Assembly (NCBI RefSeq): GCF_013179285.1
Contig: NZ_WVNW01000001.1
Span: 1,178,001-1,242,000, forward strand
DNA: 64,000 nucleotides
Direction: 5' to 3'
From: Roseobacter sp. HKCCD6576-2
GTDB taxonomy: Bacteria > Pseudomonadota > Alphaproteobacteria > Rhodobacterales > Rhodobacteraceae
In this document: piece by piece, positions 58,148 to 64,000 of the stretch
How positions within the stretch are numbered: position 1 is the stretch's first letter
Layout: the number at the start of each line of letters is the position of its first letter
Notes under the pieces: generated by a model
The model's database searches: none
Told to the model about the DNA's origin: nothing
What the model saw: the letters and a program-made list of their open reading frames with translations, nothing else
Made by a program: the position numbers and the translations under genes

Positions 58148-58846
58148 ATGAAATATCTTGTTCTGAGTATGGCGGTTTTCCTAGGCGGCGCAGCGGTCGC
58201 TTCGGCGGAAGAGATCGCGACGATGACGATTCATGGCCAGGGCGAGATCGCCGTGACGCCAGATATGGCGACCCTACGGCTTGGCGTCGTGACCGAAGCG
58301 GAAACGGCTGGCGCGGCGCTGGCGGCCAACAGCGCTGATCTGACCGCGGTTTTGGACACGCTAGGCACTGCCGGGATCGAGGCGCGGGACATTCAAACTT
58401 CGCAGCTTTCAATCCATCCGATCTGGTCTGACCATACGTCAAACATCTCGCAGGGCGGAGATCGTCAGATCACCGGGTTTATCGCGACCAATGAACTGTC
58501 CGTCCGCGTCCGCGATTTGGAGAAACTGGGTGATGTGCTGGATGCTGTAACCGCGCAAGGCGCGAATACGATGCGCGGATTGTCCTTTGGGCTCAGCGAT
58601 CCCGACCCAGTGACTGAAGAGGCCCGCTTGGCGGCCGTGGCCGATGCACAGGCGCGCGCTGCGTTGCTGGCCGAGGCCGCAGAGGTGGAGATTGTCGGTA
58701 TCCACCGCATTGAGGATAGCACCGGCGGGATGAGCCCGGCGGGCAGGGCGGAATTTGGCATGTTGGCCCGCGATGCCGTGCCAATTGCCGAGGGCGAGGT
58801 CACCGTCTCGGCGACGGTGACCATTATCTATGAAATCGGCGGGTAG
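58148..58846 (+). CDS. Exported SIMPL (DUF541) domain protein
   Basis: A 232-residue periplasmic protein with signal peptide (KYLVLSMAVFLGGAAVASA) and a SIMPL domain: ITMTIHGQGEIAVTPD-type start (here MTIHGQGEIAVTPDMA), LRLGVVTEAETA, RDIQTSQLSIHPIW and the terminal VTVSATVTIIYEI. Members occur in the periplasm or outer membrane with stress-related but undefined roles. It diverges from the large membrane-protein gene across a 164-base gap and its stop abuts metY (convergent). Confidence 0.9.
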   Translation: MKYLVLSMAVFLGGAAVASAEEIATMTIHGQGEIAVTPDMATLRLGVVTEAETAGAALAANSADLTAVLDTLGTAGIEARDIQTSQLSIHPIWSDHTSNISQGGDRQITGFIATNELSVRVRDLEKLGDVLDAVTAQGANTMRGLSFGLSDPDPVTEEARLAAVADAQARAALLAEAAEVEIVGIHRIEDSTGGMSPAGRAEFGMLARDAVPIAEGEVTVSATVTIIYEIGG

Positions 58847-60139
58847 TTAGCTTGTCGCTTTTGCCAGGGCCTGATCCAGATCGGCGATCAGGTCCTCGGC
58901 ATTCTCGATCCCGATGGAGACCCGCACCACATTCGGTGCCGCGCCTGCGGCCTCCTGCTGCTCCGGCGTAAGCTGCCGGTGCGTGGTCGAGGCCGAATGG
59001 ATGATCAGCGAGCGTGTGTCGCCCAGATTGGCCACATGGGAGAAGATCTCCAAACTGTCGACGAGTTTCACACAGGCCTCATAACCGCCTTTCACTGCGA
59101 AGGTGAAAAGCGCACCAGCGCCTTTCGGGCAGACCTTCTCAATCCGGCTGTAATAGGGGGAGCTTTCAAGCCCGGCATAGGTCACGAAATCGACGCGTGG
59201 GTCTGCCTCCAACCATTTCGCGATTTTCACCGCGTTTTCCACATGGCGCTCCATACGCAGGCTGAGCGTCTCGGTGCCCATCAACGTGTAATGTGCGGCT
59301 TGCGGGTTCATCGTCATACCGAGATCGCGCAATCCGATGGCAATACCATGGAAGGTGAAGGCGAGGGGCCCAAAGGTCTCGTGGAACTTTAGCCCGTGAT
59401 AGGCAGGCTCCGGCGCGCTGAGCGACGGGAATTTGTCCGATGCGGACCAATCGAAATTGCCCGAGTCGATAACGCAGCCGCCGGTGACGGTGCCATTGCC
59501 GGTCAGGTATTTTGTGGTCGAATGTACGACCAGCGTCGCGCCTTGTTCAATCGGGCGGCAGAGATAAGGCGTGGCCGAGGTGTTATCGACGATGAGCGGA
59601 AGACCCGCCGCATCGGCGATATCCGCGATCGCGCGCAGATCGGTGATGTATCCGCCGGGATTGGCGATGCTCTCGCAGAAGACCGCGCGGGTGTTCTCAT
59701 CAATCGCCGCGCGCACCGCGTCCAAATCGTCGAAATCCACGAAGGTCGCGGACCAGCCGAACCGCCGGATGGTCTGACTGAACTGCGTGACAGAACCGCC
59801 ATAAAGTCGGGTTGATACAACGACGTTCCGGCCCGGCTCCATCAGTGGGAACAGCGCCATAATCTGCGCCGCATGGCCCGAGGAGCAGCAGACCGCGCCG
59901 ACGCCACCTTCCAGCGTCGCCAGGCGTTCTTGCAGAACGGCGACGGTCGGGTTGGTCAGGCGGGAATAAATATAGCCGACCTCTTGCAGGTTGAAGAGTG
60001 CGGCGGCGTGATCGGCGTCACGGAACACATAGGCCGTGGTCTGATAAATCGGAGTCTGCCGTGCGCCTGTGGCCGGGTCGGGCCGCGCGCCGGCGTGAAT
60101 TTGCAGTGTGTCGAAACCGTAGCTGGGTCCGTCAGTCAT
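58847..60139 (-). CDS. metY: O-acetylhomoserine aminocarboxypropyltransferase (sulfhydrylase)
   Basis: Fold-type I PLP enzyme that makes homocysteine from O-acetylhomoserine and sulfide (direct sulfhydrylation) for methionine. The Cys/Met-metabolism family signature is visible: YGFDTLQIHAGARPDPATGA start, YSRLTNPTV, VNPGGYITD-type SIANPGG, and the PLP lysine in VHSTTKYLTGNG. At 430 residues it is the length of MetY rather than of MetB/MetZ. A GGGAGGAAC ribosome binding site precedes the ATG by six bases. A structured 60198-60239 element lies upstream. Confidence 0.93.
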   Translation of the reverse strand: MTDGPSYGFDTLQIHAGARPDPATGARQTPIYQTTAYVFRDADHAAALFNLQEVGYIYSRLTNPTVAVLQERLATLEGGVGAVCCSSGHAAQIMALFPLMEPGRNVVVSTRLYGGSVTQFSQTIRRFGWSATFVDFDDLDAVRAAIDENTRAVFCESIANPGGYITDLRAIADIADAAGLPLIVDNTSATPYLCRPIEQGATLVVHSTTKYLTGNGTVTGGCVIDSGNFDWSASDKFPSLSAPEPAYHGLKFHETFGPLAFTFHGIAIGLRDLGMTMNPQAAHYTLMGTETLSLRMERHVENAVKIAKWLEADPRVDFVTYAGLESSPYYSRIEKVCPKGAGALFTFAVKGGYEACVKLVDSLEIFSHVANLGDTRSLIIHSASTTHRQLTPEQQEAAGAAPNVVRVSIGIENAEDLIADLDQALAKATS

Positions 60140-60471
60140 GAGTGTTCCTCCCTGGAAAGCAGTGGTTGGCGACAGCTTTAGGGCAAGCCGGACAATGCGA
60201 CAACGTCATCACATTCATAAAGAACATGTGCGCTTGTCGGATTGGCCGGGGAGGACGAGGGTTTGTCGATGCTTGGTCTGTGTAGGAAAACCGTCTCGCT
60301 GAGAACCAGTGTTTTGAACGCTTTGCCTCGACGCTCATGATTATGAGTATCGCCAGATGGCAATCGGCGTCGGGGCGCCCGCGACATCGGCGTGCGCCTT
60401 TGCCCCTAGACCTCCGCCGTCGGTTACGGCATTACCGATGCAACGTGCTTTTGCCTGATCCGGAGGCCCCG
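60140..60471. promoter_or_regulatory. metY/NDUFA12 divergent region with nested inverted repeat
   Basis: This 332-base gap holds no supportable gene. On the metY side is a nested inverted repeat: CGACAA (60198-60203) pairs with TTGTCG (60234-60239), and inside it CACAT (60210-60214) with ATGTG (60226-60230). It lies about 60-100 bases upstream of the metY start and could be a leader RNA structure or operator. It does not match a SAM riboswitch that I know. CTCAT-GATT-ATGAG (60334-60347) is a second short inverted repeat nearer the NDUFA12 side. Confidence 0.4.
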
Positions 60472-60849
60472 ATGCTCACTTTCCTGAAACGTCTTGTGAC
60501 ATGGTGGCATGGCCAAACCATCGGCACACAGCTTCTGACATGGCGCAAAGGGCAGAAGGTTGGCGAAGACGAGGCCGGCAATATCTTCTACCAGACCAAG
60601 GATGGCAGCCGCCGTTGGGTGATTTTCAATGGCGAGGCCGAGGCCAGCCGGGTGAGCCCGGAATGGCATGGGTGGCTTCATCATACCTGGGATGAGCCGC
60701 CGACAGACCGGCCCGTGGTGCATAAGCCCTGGGAAAAGCCGCATCTGCCAAACCTGACGGGAACCGCCGAAGCTTATGCCCCCGCAGGATCGCTTCGCCG
60801 GGCCGAACCAGAAGAGCGGCGGGACTATGAGGCTTGGAGCCCGGAATAA
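60472..60849 (+). CDS. NADH:ubiquinone oxidoreductase subunit NDUFA12-like
   Basis: A 125-residue accessory subunit of respiratory complex I, homologous to mitochondrial NDUFA12/B17.2. Conserved core: [35 protein letters not shown] and [13 protein letters not shown] near the end. ATG at 60472 follows GATCCGGAGGCC closely (GGAGG, 7 bases). The open frame upstream encodes Arg-rich junk. Alphaproteobacterial complex I carries this subunit outside the main nuo operon, as here, next to mlaD. Confidence 0.93.
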   Translation: MLTFLKRLVTWWHGQTIGTQLLTWRKGQKVGEDEAGNIFYQTKDGSRRWVIFNGEAEASRVSPEWHGWLHHTWDEPPTDRPVVHKPWEKPHLPNLTGTAEAYAPAGSLRRAEPEERRDYEAWSPE

Positions 60850-60877
60850 GCTGATGGCTTAGGGCAGGGAGCGTCCG

Positions 60878-61336
60878 ATGTCTGAAAACACCACCACCGA
60901 GATCGCCGTGGGCGGCGTTGTCCTGGCCGCAGCGGTCGGATTTTTCGTCTATGCCGTGCAGGCCACGGGGTTTGAGCGCGATACCGGGAGCTATGAACTG
61001 ACCGCATCGTTCCGCTCGGTTGAGGGGATTGGCGTTGGCACCGATGTCCGTCTTGCGGGTGTCCGCGTCGGGTCGGTCACCGACCTGTCCCTTAATGAGA
61101 CGACATATCGCGCCGACACCACCTTCACGGTGCTCGATAGCATCGAGATCCCTGACGATAGTGCAATCTCGATTGCCTCCGAAGGCCTGTTGGGCGGGGC
61201 CTTTGTTGAGATTGTGCCGGGCGGGTCGCCCTTCGCATTGGAAGAGGGTGGGGAGATCATCGACACGCAAAGCTCGGTCAGCCTGATCACGCTTCTCTTG
61301 CGGTATGTCGGCGGCGATGGGACCGGTTCCCAATGA
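60878..61336 (+). CDS. mlaD: MlaD-type MCE lipid transport protein
   Basis: A 152-residue inner-membrane-anchored protein: N-terminal hydrophobic segment (IAVGGVVLAAAVGFFVYA) followed by one MCE domain (GIGVGTDVRLAGVRVGSVTDL-type loop, SEGLLGGAFVEIVPGG). MlaD binds phospholipids as part of the MlaFEDB ABC system that keeps outer-membrane asymmetry. The other mla genes are not in the window. It overlaps the DUF2155 gene by four bases (ATGA). Confidence 0.93.
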   Translation: MSENTTTEIAVGGVVLAAAVGFFVYAVQATGFERDTGSYELTASFRSVEGIGVGTDVRLAGVRVGSVTDLSLNETTYRADTTFTVLDSIEIPDDSAISIASEGLLGGAFVEIVPGGSPFALEEGGEIIDTQSSVSLITLLLRYVGGDGTGSQ

Positions 61337-61788
61337 GGCTTGCCCTGATCGCGTTGACACTCGCGCTGTGGCCGCTGACGACCGGTGCGCAGCAGAATGA
61401 TGATCTGGGGACCTTTCTGCAGGACCTTGGCGATGGCGTGCGGTTGGAACAACGGCCCAATCTGAACGCGTCGACATCTGTTTCGGCGCCAAATGTTGCC
61501 CCGGCCGATGGTGCGATCTTGCGCGCGCTCGACAAGACCTTGGGTCGGCCAACGGATATTGAGCTTTCCAACGGGCAGGCTGTGGTCTTTGGCCGGATTG
61601 CGATCCGGATGTTCGAATGCCGCTATCCGATCGACAATCCATCATCGGACGCCTTCGCCCATGTCCAGGTGTTGGATTTGGAAGGCACAGAGTTGTTTGA
61701 CGGCTGGATGGTCGCGTCCAGCCCCGCGCTCGTCGCGCTTGAGCACCCGCGCTATGATGTTTGGGTTCTCAGGTGCAACACGTCTTGA
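61333..61788 (+). CDS. Exported DUF2155 family protein
   Basis: A 151-residue periplasmic protein with signal peptide (RLALIALTLALWPLTTGA) and the DUF2155 domain: ALDKTLGRPTDIELSNGQ, GRIAIRMFECRYP and DGWMVASSPALVALEHPRYDVWVLRC. Two cysteines (FECRYP, VLRC) may form a disulfide. Function unknown; its translational coupling to mlaD suggests an outer-membrane lipid role. Its 3' end overlaps the convergent aat gene by 37 bases. Confidence 0.9.
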   Translation: MRLALIALTLALWPLTTGAQQNDDLGTFLQDLGDGVRLEQRPNLNASTSVSAPNVAPADGAILRALDKTLGRPTDIELSNGQAVVFGRIAIRMFECRYPIDNPSSDAFAHVQVLDLEGTELFDGWMVASSPALVALEHPRYDVWVLRCNTS

Positions 61789-62417
61789 ACTGGAACTGGC
61801 ATCGGTTGCGCTAGAAAATCAGCCGCCCACCCCAAGGCGCGTTCCAAACGTTTGTGATAGTCGGCGCGCGGTATCTCTACCGCACCCATCCGGATCAGAT
61901 GGTCGGTCACGAACTGCGTATCGAACAGTTGGAACCCGCCATAGCGCAAGCGGCTGACCAGATAGGCCAGCGCGATTTTCGACGCATCTGGCCTGCGCGA
62001 GAACATGCTTTCGCCGAAAAACGCGGCACCCAACGTGACGCCATAGACACCGCCAACCAATTCCGTCCCATCCCAGACTTCGAGGGAATGGGCGTAACCT
62101 GCGGCGTGAAGTTGTTGATAGAGAGCGAAAATTTCGGCGTTGATCCACGTCTCTTCCCGATCGGCGCACCCCTCTACGGTGGCGTCAAAATCGCTGTTCA
62201 CCCGGATATCAAACGGTTCCGCCTTAATCCGCCGCGCCAAGCTGCGCGACATGTGGAACCCATCAAGCGGCAGGATGCCCCGACGCTGCGGATCGACCCA
62301 GAAGAGATTGGGGTCGTTGCGCCCCTCAGACATCGGAAAAATACCCGCCGCATAAGCGCGGAGCAGAAGATCGGCCGTTAGGGCCGGGCGGCGGGTTGGT
62401 CGCACATCATGGGGCAT
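61752..62417 (-). CDS. aat: Leucyl/phenylalanyl-tRNA:protein transferase
   Basis: Adds Leu or Phe to N-terminal Lys/Arg of proteins, marking them for ClpAP (N-end rule). Typical blocks are LLLRAYAAGIFPMSE, LFWVDPQRRGILPLD, FALYQQLHAAGYAHSLEVWD, GGVYGVTLGAAFFGESMFS and the DTQFVTDHLIRMGAVEI end. ATG at 62417 (MPHDVRPTRRPALTADLL) gives 221 residues; the frame is open 44 codons upstream inside the leader. The leader and first ~16 codons have a diverged second copy at 63271-63395. Confidence 0.95.
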   Translation of the reverse strand: MPHDVRPTRRPALTADLLLRAYAAGIFPMSEGRNDPNLFWVDPQRRGILPLDGFHMSRSLARRIKAEPFDIRVNSDFDATVEGCADREETWINAEIFALYQQLHAAGYAHSLEVWDGTELVGGVYGVTLGAAFFGESMFSRRPDASKIALAYLVSRLRYGGFQLFDTQFVTDHLIRMGAVEIPRADYHKRLERALGWAADFLAQPMPVPVQDVLHLRTQTS

Positions 62418-62490
62418 TGATGGGATGATAAGGCGATGCCGCGAAAAAATCTCGCATGTTTTTCCTAAAGATCGGCCGGGTGTTTTCGGC
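62371..62490 (-). repeat. aat leader and first codons, repeat copy A
   Basis: Functional copy of the repeated segment: leader plus the first ~16 codons of aat. Identical words shared with copy B include GGGCCGGGCGG, GTTGGTCG and TCATGGGGCATTG. By eye the two copies agree at roughly three of four bases over about 110 bases in the same orientation. Confidence 0.8.
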
Positions 62491-62601
62491 CGCCGAAGGT
62501 CCGCTTTGCAAGACGGATTTGCCGTTGGTCCTTGAACGGAAAACGCCAACTCTCATGCTGATGAAAACCTAGTCCGGTGCGTCTTCCAGGGCGTGCAGGC
62601 C

Positions 62602-63258
62602 CTAAGCGCAACCGTCCAGCCAGACATCTCTCTGGCCGTCGGGGCGGCAATCCCCTGATACAAGCCGCGCGATCCGTGACGCGCGATCCGCGAGCGCTTC
62701 ATCTTCTTCAAGCAATCGATATTGGCCTGGCGCAATAAGGACAGCCAAAAGACGATGATATTCCTGATCGGAAAGCTCCGAGGGAGGCCGACCATAGATG
62801 CTTTGACTGGAATGGAAGAGGCCCGTCATCCACCCATCGGGACCGCGCCCCATCTCGACGGTATCGAGCCAGAGTGCAAGGATTTGCTCTTTGCTAAGAC
62901 GGCTCTCCAGACCGAAAGCGAAACCGGTCTGGCGTATTTTGCCAATGCCCGGGCGAAATTCCTCAAATCCCAGTCGTTTGGAAACGGATTGGGAAATGGT
63001 CGTCAAACCGGCCCCTCCTGTGGAAAGATCAATGCCGCCATGTTCCAGATAGCCAGGGTCCTGAACCAAAATGAGCTGTCGCAGGCGTTCGGCTCCCAAG
63101 TCCGCCGGTCCCCGTCCATCTGCAATCAGAGCATTCGCGCGCGTTGCGTATTCATCCGACTGACGAACAGCATCCCAAAATCCAAAAGCGCCGTAGCCGA
63201 GCACCCCGGCAAAGAAGAGGCTGAGTGCGAGCGTTGCTATCTTGAATACTCTTTTCAT
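62602..63258 (-). CDS. GT51-like peptidoglycan glycosyltransferase homologue, catalytic glutamates replaced
   Basis: A 218-residue protein with one N-terminal membrane anchor (about 7-28) and a remote GT51 (transglycosylase) domain without transpeptidase. Motif 1, normally EDxxFxxHxG, reads Q66-D-PGYLEHGG; motif 2 is GAGLTTISQSVSKRL (82-96); motif 3, normally RKxxE, reads GKIRQ with Q110; motif 4 is SKEQILALWLDTVEMG. Both catalytic Glu positions thus carry Gln, so glycosyltransfer is unlikely although the fold should be kept. It sits between two copies of the aat leader repeat. Could be a regulator of other synthases or a decaying gene; the clean frame argues for function. Confidence 0.75.
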   Translation of the reverse strand: MKRVFKIATLALSLFFAGVLGYGAFGFWDAVRQSDEYATRANALIADGRGPADLGAERLRQLILVQDPGYLEHGGIDLSTGGAGLTTISQSVSKRLGFEEFRPGIGKIRQTGFAFGLESRLSKEQILALWLDTVEMGRGPDGWMTGLFHSSQSIYGRPPSELSDQEYHRLLAVLIAPGQYRLLEEDEALADRASRIARLVSGDCRPDGQRDVWLDGCA

Positions 63259-63270
63259 GATTGTCCTTGA

Positions 63271-63395
63271 AATCGGCCCTCAGGGCCGGGCGGAGAGTTG
63301 GTCGCCGTTCATGGGGCATTGGTGGGATAATAGGGCAACAACGTGAAAAAAAACCCGGATGTTTTTTACAAAGATGGTGGACTGTTCCAGGTTGC
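63271..63395 (-). pseudogene. Remnant of aat 5' end, repeat copy B
   Basis: Diverged second copy of the aat leader and first codons, located directly upstream of the GT51-like gene. On the minus strand an ATG at 63319 opens MPHERRPTLRPALRADFK, matching aat MPHDVRPTRRPALTADLL, then similarity stops and the frame runs on into the GT51-like gene in another frame, ending after 55 codons. So aat is not functional here. The copy may provide a promoter for the GT51-like gene. Confidence 0.75.
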
Positions 63396-63466
63396 CGAGA
63401 GGCGGTTTTGCGGACTTTTCTGACCCTCGCTGTGGCTGCGTCAATGTCTGTTTCTGCAGTTTCAGA

Positions 63467-64000
63467 TCAGCTCATTTCGTCTTTCAGCCAAGTCACGAAA
63501 GATCGCACAGATGGCTTTTCGAATGCCTCCGGAAGTGCCACGGCGTAGTAAGCAAATTTGGTTGGCCACACGGTCTCCAAAGCACGTACCAGCGCACCCG
63601 AAGCCAAGCCTTCCTTGACATAAAGATCATTGAGTAAGGCCAAACCTTGGCCTTCGGTCACTGCTTTGACGGTTAGAAAGTCATCTCCATATTGCGGACC
63701 ATAGCGTGCGGTTGTGGCATCAACGTCTTGGGCTTCAAACCAGATCGACCAATCTTTGCCAGTTGCATCGGGCAGCAGATTGTAACGTAAACAATCTGCA
63801 GGTTGTGCAAGTGGGCCATGCTCTTCCAGCAAGGCGGGACTTGAGACCAAGACGAGCTCGGGCGCACAAAGCCATTCGGCACGAAGGCCGGGATACCTGC
63901 CGAGACCATGGCGAATGGCAAGGTCAATCGGTTCGGATTTGAGATCGACCAGTCGATCCGCCGTTTCAACTGAAACCCTGATCGTGGGATACTTTTCTGA
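63467..64000 (-). CDS. LysR family transcriptional regulator (C-terminal part)
   Basis: Incomplete: the frame runs off the window end, so the N-terminal helix-turn-helix is not visible. The 177 visible residues form most of the effector-binding domain: RVSVETADRLVDLKSEPIDL and AIRHGLGRYPGLRAEWL are typical of the GcvA/AmpR-like LysR subgroup, followed by LVLVSSPALL, GQGLALLNDLYVKEGLASG and VRSFVTWLKDEM at the end. Effector and target are unknown; it might regulate a gene beyond the window. It is on the same strand as the GT51-like gene, with the aat remnant between. Confidence 0.88.
   Translation of the reverse strand, partial: SEKYPTIRVSVETADRLVDLKSEPIDLAIRHGLGRYPGLRAEWLCAPELVLVSSPALLEEHGPLAQPADCLRYNLLPDATGKDWSIWFEAQDVDATTARYGPQYGDDFLTVKAVTEGQGLALLNDLYVKEGLASGALVRALETVWPTKFAYYAVALPEAFEKPSVRSFVTWLKDEMS

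Noticed and set aside
60140-60200. SAM-II-like riboswitch upstream of metY
   Set aside because: A CCGGCTTGC...CTAAAGC word on the minus strand recalls it, but the pseudoknot elements and spacing do not fit.

Overview
The window is high-GC alphaproteobacterial DNA, most likely from the Rhodobacterales (Roseobacter/Rhodobacter group). This rests on the gene order of the division and cell-wall cluster, DUF2484 proteins between murC and murB, an NDUFA12-mlaD-DUF2155-aat block, CobS/CobT of the aerobic cobaltochelatase, and a PpdK next to glycyl-tRNA synthetase genes. No tRNA, rRNA, CRISPR array, insertion sequence or phage gene was recognised. The species was not identified.

Positions 244-24934 hold a nearly complete dcw cluster on the + strand: mraZ, rsmH, ftsL, ftsI, murE, murF, mraY, murD, ftsW, murG, murC, two tandem DUF2484 genes, murB, ddl, ftsQ, ftsA, ftsZ, then lpxC, bamD and recN. 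Many junctions overlap by 1-13 bases. Two accessory enzymes interrupt it: an SDR oxidoreductase between mraY and murD, and a glyoxalase-fold (VOC) protein between murD and ftsW. A strong intrinsic terminator follows ftsZ and another hairpin-plus-T-run follows recN.

Positions 25070-31499 hold an NTF2-like protein, a ClC-type chloride transporter, a DUF427 protein, an M24 aminopeptidase and cobT. CobS, CobT's partner, lies 5.4 kb away at 36855-37826. The block between them (31680-36663) holds two small secreted proteins of unknown function, a PLP threonine/serine dehydratase, an Asp/Glu-racemase-like protein, and the most interesting locus of the window: a radical SAM/SPASM-like maturase with a 90-residue Cys/Gly/Asn-containing peptide encoded 14 bases downstream. 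This pair looks like an uncharacterised RiPP (ribosomally made, post-translationally modified peptide) system. Parts of the maturase gene are clearly AT-richer than the surroundings.

Positions 38002-50550 hold mostly housekeeping genes: exported msrB, glmM-folP, a GNAT acetyltransferase, an extended folB, a cell-wall hydrolase, ppdK, and glyQ/glyS with an FkbM methyltransferase and a small membrane protein placed between them. Positions 50722-60139 hold a three-domain exported protein whose trypsin-like domain has lost its catalytic triad, guanine deaminase, mgtE, a ~904-residue single-pass membrane protein, a SIMPL-domain protein and metY.

Positions 60472-64000 hold the NDUFA12-mlaD-DUF2155 genes, aat, a small GT51-like protein in which both catalytic glutamates appear as glutamine, and the C-terminal part of a LysR regulator cut by the window edge. 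The aat leader plus its first ~16 codons are present a second time (diverged) directly upstream of the GT51-like gene.
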